From Leptasterias polaris (lineage: Eukaryota > Echinodermata > Asteroidea > Forcipulatida > Asteriidae), in the NCBI GenBank assembly GCA_037783415.1, contig JAZGTN010000001.1:248001-312000 (forward strand): a DNA stretch of 64,000 bases. Direction: 5' to 3'. A program made the position numbers and the translations under genes. Positions 9,601 through 20,020 of the stretch are shown here, piece after piece. Positions within the stretch are counted from its first letter, which is position 1. Every line of letters begins with the position of its first letter. The notes beneath the pieces were generated by a model. It did no database searches. It saw only the letters and a program-made list of their open reading frames with translations, and had not been told where the DNA came from.

Positions 9601-12600
9601 GTGACCGAATTCTTGGGGCGGAGAGACATTTCTAGACGGCGCTAGCGGCCAGAGAGTCACCCCTACCCAAAGAAAATGAGAAGTTTTCAAGCAAAATCAA
9701 AGTAAGTACGCTCAAATCAACCTGACATCATTTTTGGATTGGCACAAAATTTACACCACTCGAAGGTCAAGTACTAGGGGTCATGTGACCGAATTCTTGG
9801 GGCGGAGAGACATTTCTAGACGGCGCTAGTGGCCAGAGAGTCACCCCTACCCAAAGAAAATGAAAGTTTTAAAAAAGGCCAATAAATAGTGCCTGCGGAA
9901 AACGTTGCGACCCTGAAATAAAGTTAAATCTACGGTTGACAATAACTCCTGATCACAGCATGCCAGAGAGACAAATTGTGTTACCTGATTCTTCCCTGAA
10001 TACTCCCAAATCCGAAAATCAGAATGTGAGGGCCAGCAGGCGCCATCTTCATACCGCAAATTACCAGCGAGCGGGGACCATCCGAAGTCGACGCAATAGC
10101 GACTTCATTTGAACGAGCTATTTTAAAACAAATTCAAAGTAAGCACGGTCAAATCAACATGACATCATTTTTGGATTGGCACAAAATTTACACCACTCGA
10201 AGGTCAAGTACTAGGGGTCATGTGACCGAATTCTTGGGGCGGAGAGACATTTCTAGACGGCGCTAGCGGCCAGAGAGTCACCCCTACCCAAAGAAAATGA
10301 GAAGTTTTCAAGCAAAATCAAAGTAAGTACGCTCAAATCAACCTGACATCATTTTTGGATTGGCACAAAATTTACACCACTCGAAGGTCAAGTACTAGGG
10401 GTCATGTGACCGAATTCTTGGGGCGGAGAGACATTTCTAGACGGCGCTAGCGGCCAGAGAGTCACCCCTACCCAAAGAAAATGAGAAGTTTTCAAGCAAA
10501 ATCAAAGTAAGTACGCTCAAATCAACCTGACATCATTTTTGGATTGGCACAAAATTTACACCACTCGAAGGTCAAGTACTAGGGGTCATGTGACCGAATT
10601 CTTGGGGCGGAGAGACATTTCTAGACGGCGCTAGTGGCCAGAGAGTCACCCCTACCCAAAGAAAATGAAAGTTTTAAAAAAGGCCAAGAAATAGTGCCTG
10701 CGGAAAACGTTGCGACCCTGAAATAAAGTTAAATCTACGGTTGACAATAACTCCTGATCACAGCATGCCAGAGAGACAAATTGTGTTACCTGATTCTTCC
10801 CTGAATACTCCCAAATCCGAAAATCAGAATGTGAGGGCCAGCAGGCGCCATCTTCATACCGCAAATTACCAGCGAGCGGGGACCATCCGAAGTCGACGCA
10901 ATAGCGACTTCATTTGAACGAGCTATTTTAAAACAAATTCAAAGTAAGCACGGTCAAATCAACATGACATCATTTTTGGATTGGCACAAAATTTACACCA
11001 CTCGAAGGTCAAGTACTAGGGGTCATGTGACCGAATTCTTGGGGCGGAGAGACATTTCTAGACGGCGCTAGCGGCCAGAGAGTCACCCCTACCCAAAGAA
11101 AATGAGAAGTTTTCAAGCAAAATCAAAGTAAGTACGCTCAAATCAACCTGACATCATTTTTGGATTGGCACAAAATTTACACCACTCGAAGGTCAAGTAC
11201 TAGGGGTCATGTGACCGAATTCTTGGGGCGGAGAGACATTTCTAGACGGCGCTAGCGGCCAGAGAGTCACCCCTACCCAAAGAAAATGAGAAGTTTTCAA
11301 GCAAAATCAAAGTAAGTACGCTCAAATCAACCTGACATCATTTTTGGATTGGCACAAAATTTACACCACTCGAAGGTCAAGTACTAGGGGTCATGTGACC
11401 GAATTCTTGGGGCGGAGAGACATTTCTAGACGGCGCTAGTGGCCAGAGAGTCACCCCTACCCAAAGAAAATGAAAGTTTTAAAAAAGGCCAAGAAATAGT
11501 GCCTGCGGAAAACGTTGCGACCCTGAAATAAAGTTAAATCTACGGTTGACAATAACTCCTGATCACAGCATGCCAGAGAGACAAATTGTGTTACCTGATT
11601 CTTCCCTGAATACTCCCAAATCCGAAAATCAGAATGTGAGGGCCAGCAGGCGCCATCTTCATACCGCAAATTACCAGCGAGCGGGGACCATCCGAAGTCG
11701 ACGCAATAGCGACTTCATTTGAACGAGCTATTTTAAAACAAATTCAAAGTAAGCACGGTCAAATCAACATGACATCATTTTTGGATTGGCACAAAATTTA
11801 CACCACTCGAAGGTCAAGTACTAGGGGTCATGTGACCGAATTCTTGGGGCGGAGAGACATTTCTAGACGGCGCTAGCGGCCAGAGAGTCACCCCTACCCA
11901 AAGAAAATGAGAAGTTTTCAAGCAAAATCAAAGTAAGTACGCTCAAATCAACCTGACATCATTTTTGGATTGGCACAAAATTTACACCACTCGAAGGTCA
12001 AGTACTAGGGGTCATGTGACCGAATTCTTGGGGCGGAGAGACATTTCTAGATGGCGCTAGCGGCCAGAGAGTCACCCCTACCCAAAGAAAATGAGAAGTT
12101 TTCAAGCAAAATCAAAGTAAGTACGCTCAAATCAACCTGACATCATTTTTGGATTGGCACAAAATTTACACCACTCGAAGGTCAAGTACTAGGGGTCATG
12201 TGACCGAATTCTTGGGGCGGAGAGACATTTCTAGACGGCGCTAGTGGCCAGAGAGTCACCCCTACCCAAAGAAAATGAAAGTTTTAAAAAAGGCCAATAA
12301 ATAGTGCCTGCGGAAAACGTTGCGACCCTGAAATAAAGTTAAATCTACGGTTGACAATAACTCCTGATCACAGCATGCCAGAGAGACAAATTGTGTTACC
12401 TGATTCTTCCCTGAATACTCCCAAATCCGAAAATCAGAATGTGAGGGCCAGCAGGCGCCATCTTCATACCGCAAATTACCAGCGAGCGGGGACCATCCGA
12501 AGTCGACGCAATAGCGACTTCATTTGAACGAGCTATTTTAAAACAAATTCAAAGTAAGCACGGTCAAATCAACATGACATCATTTTTGGATTGGCACAAA

Positions 12601-14676
12601 ATTTACACCACTCGAAGGTCAAGTACTAGGGGTCATGTGACCGAATTCTTGGGGCGGAGAGACATTTCTAGACGGCGCTAGCGGCCAGAGAGTCACCCCT
12701 ACCCAAAGAAAATGAGAAGTTTTCAAGCAAAATCAAAGTAAGTACGCTCAAATCAACCTGACATCATTTTTGGATTGGCACAAAATTTACACCACTCGAA
12801 GGTCAAGTACTAGGGGTCATGTGACCGAATTCTTGGGGCGGAGAGACATTTCTAGACGGCGCTAGCGGCCAGAGAGTCACCCCTACCCAAAGAAAATGAG
12901 AAGTTTTCAAGCAAAATCAAAGTAAGTACGCTCAAATCAACCTGACATCATTTTTGGATTGGCACAAAATTTACACCACTCGAAGGTCAAGTACTAGGGG
13001 TCATGTGACCGAATTCTTGGGGCGGAGAGACATTTCTAGACGGCGCTAGTGGCCAGAGAGTCACCCCTACCCAAAGAAAATGAAAGTTTTAAAAAAGGCC
13101 AAGAAATAGTGCCTGCGGAAAACGTTGCGACCCTGAAATAAAGTTAAATCTACGGTTGACAATAACTCCTGATCACAGCATGCCAGAGAGACAAATTGTG
13201 TTACCTGATTCTTCCCTGAATACTCCCAAATCCGAAAATCAGAATGTGAGGGCCAGCAGGCGCCATCTTCATACCGCAAATTACCAGCGAGCGGGGACCA
13301 TCCGAAGTCGACGCAATAGCGACTTCATTTGAACGAGCTATTTTAAAACAAATTCAAAGTAAGCACGGTCAAATCAACATGACATCATTTTTGGATTGGC
13401 ACAAAATTTACACCACTCGAAGGTCAAGTACTAGGGGTCATGTGACCGAATTCTTGGGGCGGAGAGACATTTCTAGACGGCGCTAGCGGCCAGAGAGTCA
13501 CCCCTACCCAAAGAAAATGAGAAGTTTTCAAGCAAAATCAAAGTAAGTACGCTCAAATCAACCTGACATCATTTTTGGATTGGCACAAAATTTACACCAC
13601 TCGAAGGTCAAGTACTAGGGGTCATGTGACCGAATTCTTGGGGCGGAGAGACATTTCTAGACGGCGCTAGCGGCCAGAGAGTCACCCCTACCCAAAGAAA
13701 ATGAGAAGTTTTCAAGCAAAATCAAAGTAAGTACGCTCAAATCAACCTGACATCATTTTTGGATTGGCACAAAATTTACACCACTCGAAGGTCAAGTACT
13801 AGGGGTCATGTGACCGAATTCTTGGGGCGGAGAGACATTTCTAGACGGCGCTAGTGGCCAGAGAGTCACCCCTACCCAAAGAAAATGAAAGTTTTAAAAA
13901 AGGCCAAGAAATAGTGCCTGCGGAAAACGTTGAGACCCTGAAATAAAGTTAAATCTACGGTTGACAATAACTCCTGATCACAGCATGCCAGAGAGACAAA
14001 TTTTGTTACCTGATTCTTCCCTGAATACTCCCAAATCCGAAAATCAGAATGTGAGGGCCAGCAGGGGCCATCTTCATACCGCAAATTACCAGCGAGCGGG
14101 GACCATCCGAAGTCGACGCAATAGCGACTTCATTTGAACGAGCTATTTTAAAACAAATTCAAAGTAAGCACGGTCAAATCAACATGACATCATTTTTGGA
14201 TTGGCACAACATTTACACCACTCGAAGGTCAATTACTAGGGGTCATGTGACCGAATTCTTGGGGCGGAGAGACATTTCTAGACGGCGCTAGCGGCCAGAG
14301 AGTCACCCCTACCCAAAGAAAATGAGAAGTTTTCAAGCAAAATCAAAGTAAGTACGCACAAATCAACCTGACATCATTTTTGGATTGGCACAAAATTTAC
14401 ACCACTCGAAGGTCAAGTACTAGGGGTCATGTGACCGAATTCTTGGGGCGGAGAGACATTTCTAGACGGCGCTAGCGGCCAGAGAGTCACCCCTACCCAA
14501 AGAAAATGAGAAGTTTTCAAGCAAAATCAAAGTAAGTACGCTCAAATCAACCTGACATCATTTTTGGATTGGCACAAAATTTACACCACTCGAAGGTCAA
14601 GTACTAGGGGTCATGTGACCGAATTCTTGGGGCGGAGAGACATTTCTAGACGGCGCTAGTGGCCAGAGAGTCACCC
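6626..14676. repeat. Run of ten A-B-C units, with a local subfamily
   Basis: The unit at 6626 is 806 bp because of an altered C/T run (TTCTTTCTCTGAA), with CAGGTGCC near 6830. The unit at 7432 has GTTTTTAAAAAGG at the left insert junction. From 9042 to 13871 all six units share ATTGTGTT in place of ATTTTGTT, a local subfamily; three of them also have CCAATAAATAG. The unit at 13872 belongs to a different subfamily (see the block 13872-15481). A single monomer near 12052 has AGATGGCG in place of AGACGGCG. Confidence 0.94.
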
Positions 14677-15481
14677 CTACCCAAAGAAAATGAAAGTTTT
14701 AAAAAAGGCCAAGAAATAGTGCCTGCGGAAAACGTTGAGACCCTGAAATAAAGTTAAATCTACGGTTGACAATAACTCCTGATCACAGCATGCCAGAGAG
14801 ACAAATTTTGTTACCTGATTCTTCCCTGAATACTCCCAAATCCGAAAATCAGAATGTGAGGGCCAGCAGGGGCCATCTTCATACCGCAAATTACCAGCGA
14901 GCGGGGACCATCCGAAGTCGACGCAATAGCGACTTCATTTGAACGAGCTATTTTAAAACAAATTCAAAGTAAGCACGGTCAAATCAACATGACATCATTT
15001 TTGGATTGGCACAACATTTACACCACTCGAAGGTCAATTACTAGGGGTCATGTGACCGAATTCTTGGGGCGGAGAGACATTTCTAGACGGCGCTAGCGGC
15101 CAGAGAGTCACCCCTACCCAAAGAAAATGAGAAGTTTTCAAGCAAAATCAAAGTAAGTACGCACAAATCAACCTGACATCATTTTTGGATTGGCACAAAA
15201 TTTACACCACTCGAAGGTCAAGTACTAGGGGTCATGTGACCGAATTCTTGGGGCGGAGAGACATTTCTAGACGGCGCTAGCGGCCAGAGAGTCACCCCTA
15301 CCCAAAGAAAATGAGAAGTTTTCAAGCAAAATCAAAGTAAGTACGCTCAAATCAACCTGACATCATTTTTGGATTGGCACAAAATTTACACCACTCGAAG
15401 GTCAAGTACTAGGGGTCATGTGACCGAATTCTTGGGGCGGAGAGACATTTCTAGACGGCGCTAGCGGCCAGAGAGTCACCC
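13872..15481. repeat. Two-unit block matching 24071-25680
   Basis: Two successive units (13872 and 14677) share markers absent from their neighbours: GAGACC at the diagnostic site, CAGGGGCCATC, CACAACATTT, CAATTACTAGG and GTACGCACAAATC. The same set recurs in the units at 24071 and 24876. On both sides of this block the units are of the ATTGTGTT type, so it looks like foreign material copied into that subfamily, or the surviving remnant of a different exchange. Confidence 0.85.
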
Positions 15482-15665
15482 CTACCCAAAGAAAATGAGA
15501 AGTTTTCAAGCAAAATCAAAGTAAGTACGCTCAAATCAACCTGACATCATTTTTGGATTGGCACAAAATTTACACCACTCGAAGGTCAAGTACTAGGGGT
15601 CATGTGACCGAATTCTTGGGGCGGAGAGACATTTCTAGACGGCGCTAGTGGCCAGAGAGTCACCC
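14677..15665. repeat. HOR unit with four monomers (A-B-B-C), 989 bp
   Basis: Second unit of the foreign two-unit block, with one extra B just before the ATTGTGTT subfamily resumes. The extra monomer lies where the block ends and may mark the exchange junction. Confidence 0.92.
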
Positions 15666-17275
15666 CTACCCAAAGAAAATGAAAGTTTTAAAAAAGGCCA
15701 ATAAATAGTGCCTGCGGAAAACGTTGCGACCCTGAAATAAAGTTAAATCTACGGTTGACAATAACTCCTGATCACAGCATGCCAGAGAGACAAATTGTGT
15801 TACCTGATTCTTCCCTGAATACTCCCAAATCCGAAAATCAGAATGTGAGGGCCAGCAGGCGCCATCTTCATACCGCAAATTACCAGCGAGCGGGGACCAT
15901 CCGAAGTCGACGCAATAGCGACTTCATTTGAACGAGCTATTTTAAAACAAATTCAAAGTAAGCACGGTCAAATCAACATGACATCATTTTTGGATTGGCA
16001 CAAAATTTACACCACTCGAAGGTCAAGTACTAGGGGTCATGTGACCGAATTCTTGGGGCGGAGAGACATTTCTAGACGGCGCTAGCGGCCAGAGAGTCAC
16101 CCCTACCCAAAGAAAATGAGAAGTTTTCAAGCAAAATCAAAGTAAGTACGCTCAAATCAACCTGACATCATTTTTGGATTGGCACAAAATTTACACCACT
16201 CGAAGGTCAAGTACTAGGGGTCATGTGACCGAATTCTTGGGGCGGAGAGACATTTCTAGACGGCGCTAGCGGCCAGAGAGTCACCCCTACCCAAAGAAAA
16301 TGAGAAGTTTTCAAGCAAAATCAAAGTAAGTACGCTCAAATCAACCTGACATCATTTTTGGATTGGCACAAAATTTACACCACTCGAAGGTCAAGTACTA
16401 GGGGTCATGTGACCGAATTCTTGGGGCGGAGAGACATTTCTAGACGGCGCTAGTGGCCAGAGAGTCACCCCTACCCAAAGAAAATGAAAGTTTTAAAAAA
16501 GGCCAAGAAATAGTGCCTGCGGAAAACGTTGCGACCCTGAAATAAAGTTAAATCTACGGTTGACAATAACTCCTGATCACAGCATGCCAGAGAGACAAAT
16601 TGTGTTACCTGATTCTTCCCTGAATACTCCCAAATCCGAAAATCAGAATGTGAGGGCCAGCAGGCGCCATCTTCATACCGCAAATTACCAGCGAGCGGGG
16701 ACCATCCGAAGTCGACGCAATAGCGACTTCATTTGAACGAGCTATTTTAAAACAAATTCAAAGTAAGCACGGTCAAATCAACATGACATCATTTTTGGAT
16801 TGGCACAAAATTTACACCACTCGAAGGTCAAGTACTAGGGGTCATGTGACCGAATTCTTGGGGCGGAGAGACATTTCTAGACGGCGCTAGCGGCCAGAGA
16901 GTCACCCCTACCCAAAGAAAATGAGAAGTTTTCAAGCAAAATCAAAGTAAGTACGCTCAAATCAACCTGACATCATTTTTGGATTGGCACAAAATTTACA
17001 CCACTCGAAGGTCAAGTACTAGGGGTCATGTGACCGAATTCTTGGGGCGGAGAGACATTTCTAGACGGCGCTAGCGGCCAGAGAGTCACCCCTACCCAAA
17101 GAAAATGAGAAGTTTTCAAGCAAAATCAAAGTAAGTACGCTCAAATCAACCTGACATCATTTTTGGATTGGCACAAAATTTACACCACTCGAAGGTCAAG
17201 TACTAGGGGTCATGTGACCGAATTCTTGGGGCGGAGAGACATTTCTAGACGGCGCTAGTGGCCAGAGAGTCACCC
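15666..17275. repeat. Two standard units of the ATTGTGTT subfamily
   Basis: Units at 15666 and 16471 return to the same subfamily as 9042-13871, with GCGACC and ATTGTGTT. The first also has CCAATAAATAG. Confidence 0.94.
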
Positions 17276-17359
17276 CTACCCAAAGAAAATGAAAGTTTTA
17301 AAAAAGGCCAAGAAATAGTGCCTGCGGAAAACGTTGCGACCCTGAAATAAAGTTAAATC

Positions 17360-17361
17360 TA
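17360..17361. repeat. TA target duplication, left of outer element
   Basis: Matches the TA at 20680-20681. Uninterrupted units have a single TA in AAATCTACGG at this point. Confidence 0.9.
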
Positions 17362-17382
17362 CACTGTAAAAACGGCGCTTAG
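17362..17382 (+). repeat. Left terminal inverted repeat of outer element
   Basis: The first 16 bases pair perfectly with 20664-20679. After one mismatch, TTAG also pairs, giving 20 of 21. Confidence 0.92.
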
Positions 17383-17449
17383 CGTTTAAACACACACACA
17401 ACATGTTTACACGCAAACATGTTTAGAAATATGTTTGTAAGCTAAATGG
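17383..17449 (+). repeat. Left fragment of the outer element's ~135 bp repeat
   Basis: Contains AACATGTTTACACGCAAACA and GTTTAGAAATATG, matching 19200-19270 closely. Its natural continuation (CTTTAACATGTC) appears at 19140, on the other side of the fold-back element. This shows that the fold-back element entered an existing repeat. Confidence 0.85.
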
Positions 17450-17455
17450 GTATCT
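17450..17455. repeat. GTATCT target duplication, left of fold-back element
   Basis: Direct copy of 19134-19139. The empty-site equivalent GGGTATCTCTTTAACATG is seen in the tandem repeat at 19268-19285. Confidence 0.85.
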
Positions 17456-17517
17456 TACGGAGCCCCTAAAGGGACAGGTAAAAAAAAAAGTTGAAAAGGG
17501 GGGAAAAAATATATACA

Positions 17518-17895
17518 TATTTCGTTCCCTCGAAATATTATTTCGTTCCCTCGAAATATTATTTCGTTCCCTCGAAATATTATTTCGTTACCTCGAAATA
17601 CTAATTCGTTCCCTCGAAATCATTTCGTTACCTCGAAATCATTTCGTTCCCTCGAAATATTATTTCGTCCCCTCGAAATATTATTTCGTTCCCTCGAAAT
17701 GTTATTTCGTTCCCTCGAATTATTATTTCGAAGGAACGAAATAGATTATTTCGATCGAACGAATTAATTTATTTCGTTCCCTCGAAATCATTTCGTTCCC
17801 ACGAAATCATTTCGTTACCTCGAAATCATTTCGTTCCCTCGAAATCATTTCGTTCCCTCGAATTATTATTTCGTTACCTCGAAATCCTTTAACTG
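17518..17895. repeat. TTTCGTTCCCTCGAAAT minisatellite, left arm
   Basis: About 18 tandem copies with 21 bp (ATATTA-linked) and 18 bp (CA-linked) spacing. Each copy is itself an inverted repeat, TTTCG-N6-CGAAA. Variants include TTACC for TTCCC and two reversed copies near 17727-17755. The mirror image is at 18694-19071. Subterminal repeats of this kind may be transposase binding sites, which is inference. Confidence 0.88.
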
Positions 17896-18004
17896 CTACG
17901 GAGTCCATGAAATGCCGTTTCATTTATTTCAGTATGCAAATAATATTCAGATTAGGCCATAATAATGAGCCATTGAGGAGACAGGTAAGAGAAACAATAT
18001 TGAA

Positions 18005-18105
18005 ATGTATTTCGTTCCCTCGAAATGACATTTCGTTCCCTCGAAATAATATTTCGTTCCCTCGAAATAATATTGCGTTACCTCGAAATAACGTGTTGCT
18101 AAGTC
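18005..18105. repeat. Short inner TTTCG repeat block, left arm
   Basis: Four copies at 21 bp spacing, linked by ACA or ATA, the last changed to TTGCGTTACC. The mirror block is at 18484-18584. Confidence 0.85.
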
Positions 18106-18167
18106 GAAAATTAATTCTGAGGTAAAAAATCATTTCACTATTAACTTAAAGAAAATAGTAGATCCTT

Positions 18168-18317
18168 CTAAGTTGGACATCTTCTCAAGTAACGTTTTAC
18201 ACGACGAAGTGATTCACGTACTCCATTTTCTATTGCTAACATTTTGACAATGTCTTTGTAAAGTAAACCCATATTAAAATACAGCATAATCGTTGACTCC
18301 AGGTTGTTCCTGTCCAT
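18168..18317 (-). pseudogene. Truncated N-terminal helix-turn-helix of an integrase-like transposase
   Basis: A 49-codon frame in the loop of the fold-back element. The start ATG at 18317 has a good context (A at -3, G at +4) and an in-frame TAA ten codons upstream, so this start is natural. Residues 13-27 read YFNMGLLYKDIVKML and residues 36-46 SLRRVKRYLRR. The pattern of an aromatic YF-x-x-G, then Y-K-x-I-x-x-L, a Gly-Val turn (GV, 32-33) and S-x-R-x-x-K-R-x-L fits the N-terminal DNA-binding region of integrase-core (DDE) proteins found in animal transposons, judged from memory. The last three codons and the stop lie in or at the left arm, so the catalytic part was replaced by the inverted arm. 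The element is therefore non-autonomous. Alternative: a chance open frame; the basic helix pattern makes this less likely. Confidence 0.5.
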
Positions 18318-18409
18318 CCTTTTTGACTCTTGGTACAGAATAGTTTAGATAGTTCACCCTTGATTCTTATTGTAATAAAGATTAATTAGTTCTTTTTTGC
18401 TAGCACTTG
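18180..18409. other. Unique 230 bp loop of the fold-back element
   Basis: The only part of the fold-back element that is not inverted. It holds most of the truncated minus-strand frame and 92 bp of AT-rich leader (18318-18409). I see nothing coding on the plus strand. Confidence 0.85.
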
Positions 18410-18483
18410 TGTCCAACTTAGAAGGATCTACTATTTTCTTTAAGTTAATAGTGAAATGATTTTTTACCTCAGAATTAATTTTC

Positions 18484-18584
18484 GACTTAGCAACACGTTA
18501 TTTCGAGGTAACGCAATATTATTTCGAGGGAACGAAATATTATTTCGAGGGAACGAAATGTCATTTCGAGGGAACGAAATACAT
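18484..18584. repeat. Short inner TTTCG repeat block, right arm (mirror)
   Basis: Reverse complement of 18005-18105. Confidence 0.85.
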
Positions 18585-18693
18585 TTCAATATTGTTTCTC
18601 TTACCTGTCTCCTCAATGGCTCATTATTATGGCCTAATCTGAATATTATTTGCATACTGAAATAAATGAAACGGCATTTCATGGACTCCGTAG

Positions 18694-19071
18694 CAGTTAA
18701 AGGATTTCGAGGTAACGAAATAATAATTCGAGGGAACGAAATGATTTCGAGGGAACGAAATGATTTCGAGGTAACGAAATGATTTCGTGGGAACGAAATG
18801 ATTTCGAGGGAACGAAATAAATTAATTCGTTCGATCGAAATAATCTATTTCGTTCCTTCGAAATAATAATTCGAGGGAACGAAATAACATTTCGAGGGAA
18901 CGAAATAATATTTCGAGGGGACGAAATAATATTTCGAGGGAACGAAATGATTTCGAGGTAACGAAATGATTTCGAGGGAACGAATTAGTATTTCGAGGTA
19001 ACGAAATAATATTTCGAGGGAACGAAATAATATTTCGAGGGAACGAAATAATATTTCGAGGGAACGAAATA
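18694..19071. repeat. TTTCG minisatellite, right arm (mirror copy)
   Basis: Reverse complement of the block at 17518-17895, with the same order of 21 and 18 bp units and the same variant copies. Confidence 0.88.
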
Positions 19072-19133
19072 TGTATATATTTTTTCCCCCCTTTTCAACT
19101 TTTTTTTTTACCTGTCCCTTTAGGGGCTCCGTA

Positions 19134-19139
19134 GTATCT
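19134..19139. repeat. GTATCT target duplication, right of fold-back element
   Basis: Second copy of the 6 bp duplication, followed by CCTTAACATGTC, the expected continuation of the interrupted repeat with one base changed. Confidence 0.85.
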
Positions 19140-19560
19140 CCTTAACATGTCAAAAAGCTAAACGTGTTGAGATTTGTTGTGCTTGTTTTAAGTGAAGTTT
19201 TGAATTTAAACACAATCAAAACATGTTTACACGCAAACATGTTTAGAAATATGTTTGTAAGCTAAATGGGTATCTCTTTAACATGTCAAAAAGCTAAACG
19301 TGTTGAGATTTGTTGTGCTTGTTTGAAATGCAGTTTTGAATTTAAACACATACAAAACATGTTTACAGGCAAACGTGTTTAGAAATATGTTTGAAGCTAA
19401 ATGGCTACCTCTTTAACATGTCAAAAAGCTAAACGGGTTGAGATTTGTTGTGCTTGTTTGAAATGCAGTTTTGAATTTAAACACATACAAAACATGTTTA
19501 CAGGCAAACGTGTTTAGAAATATGTTTGAAGCTAAATGGCTACCTCTTTAACATGTCAAA
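19140..19560 (+). repeat. Tandem ~135 bp repeats of the outer element
   Basis: AACATGTCAAAA-AGCTAAACG recurs near 19144, 19280, 19415 and 19550, spacing 135-136 bp. Three full copies and the start of a fourth are present. Each holds short AAACATGTTTA and AACGTGTTTAG palindromic motifs. The copies at 19276 and 19411 are closest to each other (CAGGCAAACGTG). I see no coding potential. Confidence 0.88.
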
Positions 19561-20020
19561 AGCTAAACGTGTTTTGAACTGGTTTGAACATTTGAATACA
19601 CCAGAATGTGTTTACATCAATTGAATACGTTTGCTATTGGTATGAAAAAGCTAAGCAGCTAGCCATGATAGGCTTCCACGTAGGCATATAGGCCTTCCTT
19701 GAAGAGCGTTTTTGCTATAAACACATATTTAAAAGGGTTTAAAATAATTCGCATTTTGGTAATACGTAACTTTACAAAGGTATCAAAAATGTCCCACACG
19801 TTTAGCCCCTCATGGCAAGTAAAATTGCTCAGGTAGCAAACGTACTAAAATGATGAACACACATTCTGGTGTATTTGAATGTTCAAACCAGTTCAAACCT
19901 GCATTGATCGCAACACGTTTAGCTTTTTGACATGTTAAAGGGATACCAATTTAGCTTACAAACATATTTCTAAACATGTTTGCTTGTAAACATGTTTTGT
20001 ATGTGTTTAAATTCATCAGT
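19465..20020. repeat. Imperfect inverted repeat centred near 19735
   Basis: Sequence of about 19465-19643 is repeated in reverse complement at about 19826-20020. Paired landmarks are CACCAGAATGTGT (19599-19611) with ACACATTCTGGTG (19859-19871), and ACGTTTGCTA (19627-19636) with TAGCAAACGT (19834-19843); both pairs sum to 39470. The right arm has an extra ~13 bp (near GCATTGATCGC). The outer element is thus partly fold-back too, though much older and more diverged than the nested one. Confidence 0.8.

Larger units (their letters stand above)
1..17361. repeat. Left part of satellite HOR array
   Basis: Continuous tandem satellite with no unrelated sequence. It holds the last 622 bp of one unit, 20 complete units starting at 623, 1612, 2417 and so on to 16471, and the first 86 bp of the unit at 17276 that the transposon interrupts. 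Units differ by only a few bases. Sixteen consecutive units (623-13067), and again 15666, 16471 and 17276, carry GCGACC at the diagnostic site 61 bases into the unit; those at 13872 and 14677 carry GAGACC. Position in the chromosome (centromeric, pericentromeric or other) cannot be told from the sequence. Confidence 0.97.
17456..18179 (+). repeat. Left arm of fold-back element
   Basis: Order of parts: the terminus with GGAGCCCC and a poly-A/poly-G tract, 18 copies of a TTTCG...CGAAA repeat (about 17518-17895), a second TACGGAG at 17897-17903, a non-repetitive stretch with CAGGTAAGAG, four more TTTCG repeats (about 18005-18105), and the inner segment ending at 18179. The apparent reading frames of 69-72 codons in the arm come from the 21 bp repeat, which keeps frame and yields heptads such as SFPRNNI. 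I do not regard them as genes. Confidence 0.92.
17456..19133. mobile_element. Nested fold-back (palindromic) transposable element
   Basis: A 1678 bp element that is a near-complete palindrome: position x pairs with 36589 - x. Arms are 724 bp (17456-18179 and 18410-19133) around a 230 bp loop. I found no arm mismatch in the stretches compared, including poly-A/T runs of equal length. The ends are TACGGAGCCCC and GGGGCTCCGTA. GTATCT lies on both sides, and the undisturbed repeat at 19270-19275 has one GTATCT followed by CTTTAACATG. This supports insertion with a 6 bp duplication. The loop carries a truncated integrase-like reading frame. The family is not named here; fold-back architecture and a 6 bp duplication are consistent with an integrase-type element but do not prove it. 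Confidence 0.88.
18410..19133 (-). repeat. Right arm of fold-back element
   Basis: Exact reverse complement of the left arm in every stretch compared, with the TACGGAG echo inverted at 18686-18692. It lies upstream of the minus-strand reading frame in the loop and would therefore hold that frame's promoter, if there is one. Confidence 0.92.

Noticed and set aside
17907..18682. Mirror-image frames of 69-72 codons in the fold-back arms, with SFPRNN and LFRGNE heptads
   Set aside because: The 21 bp repeat keeps frame on both strands, producing the heptads automatically. Frames on opposite strands overlap, so this is a repeat artefact.
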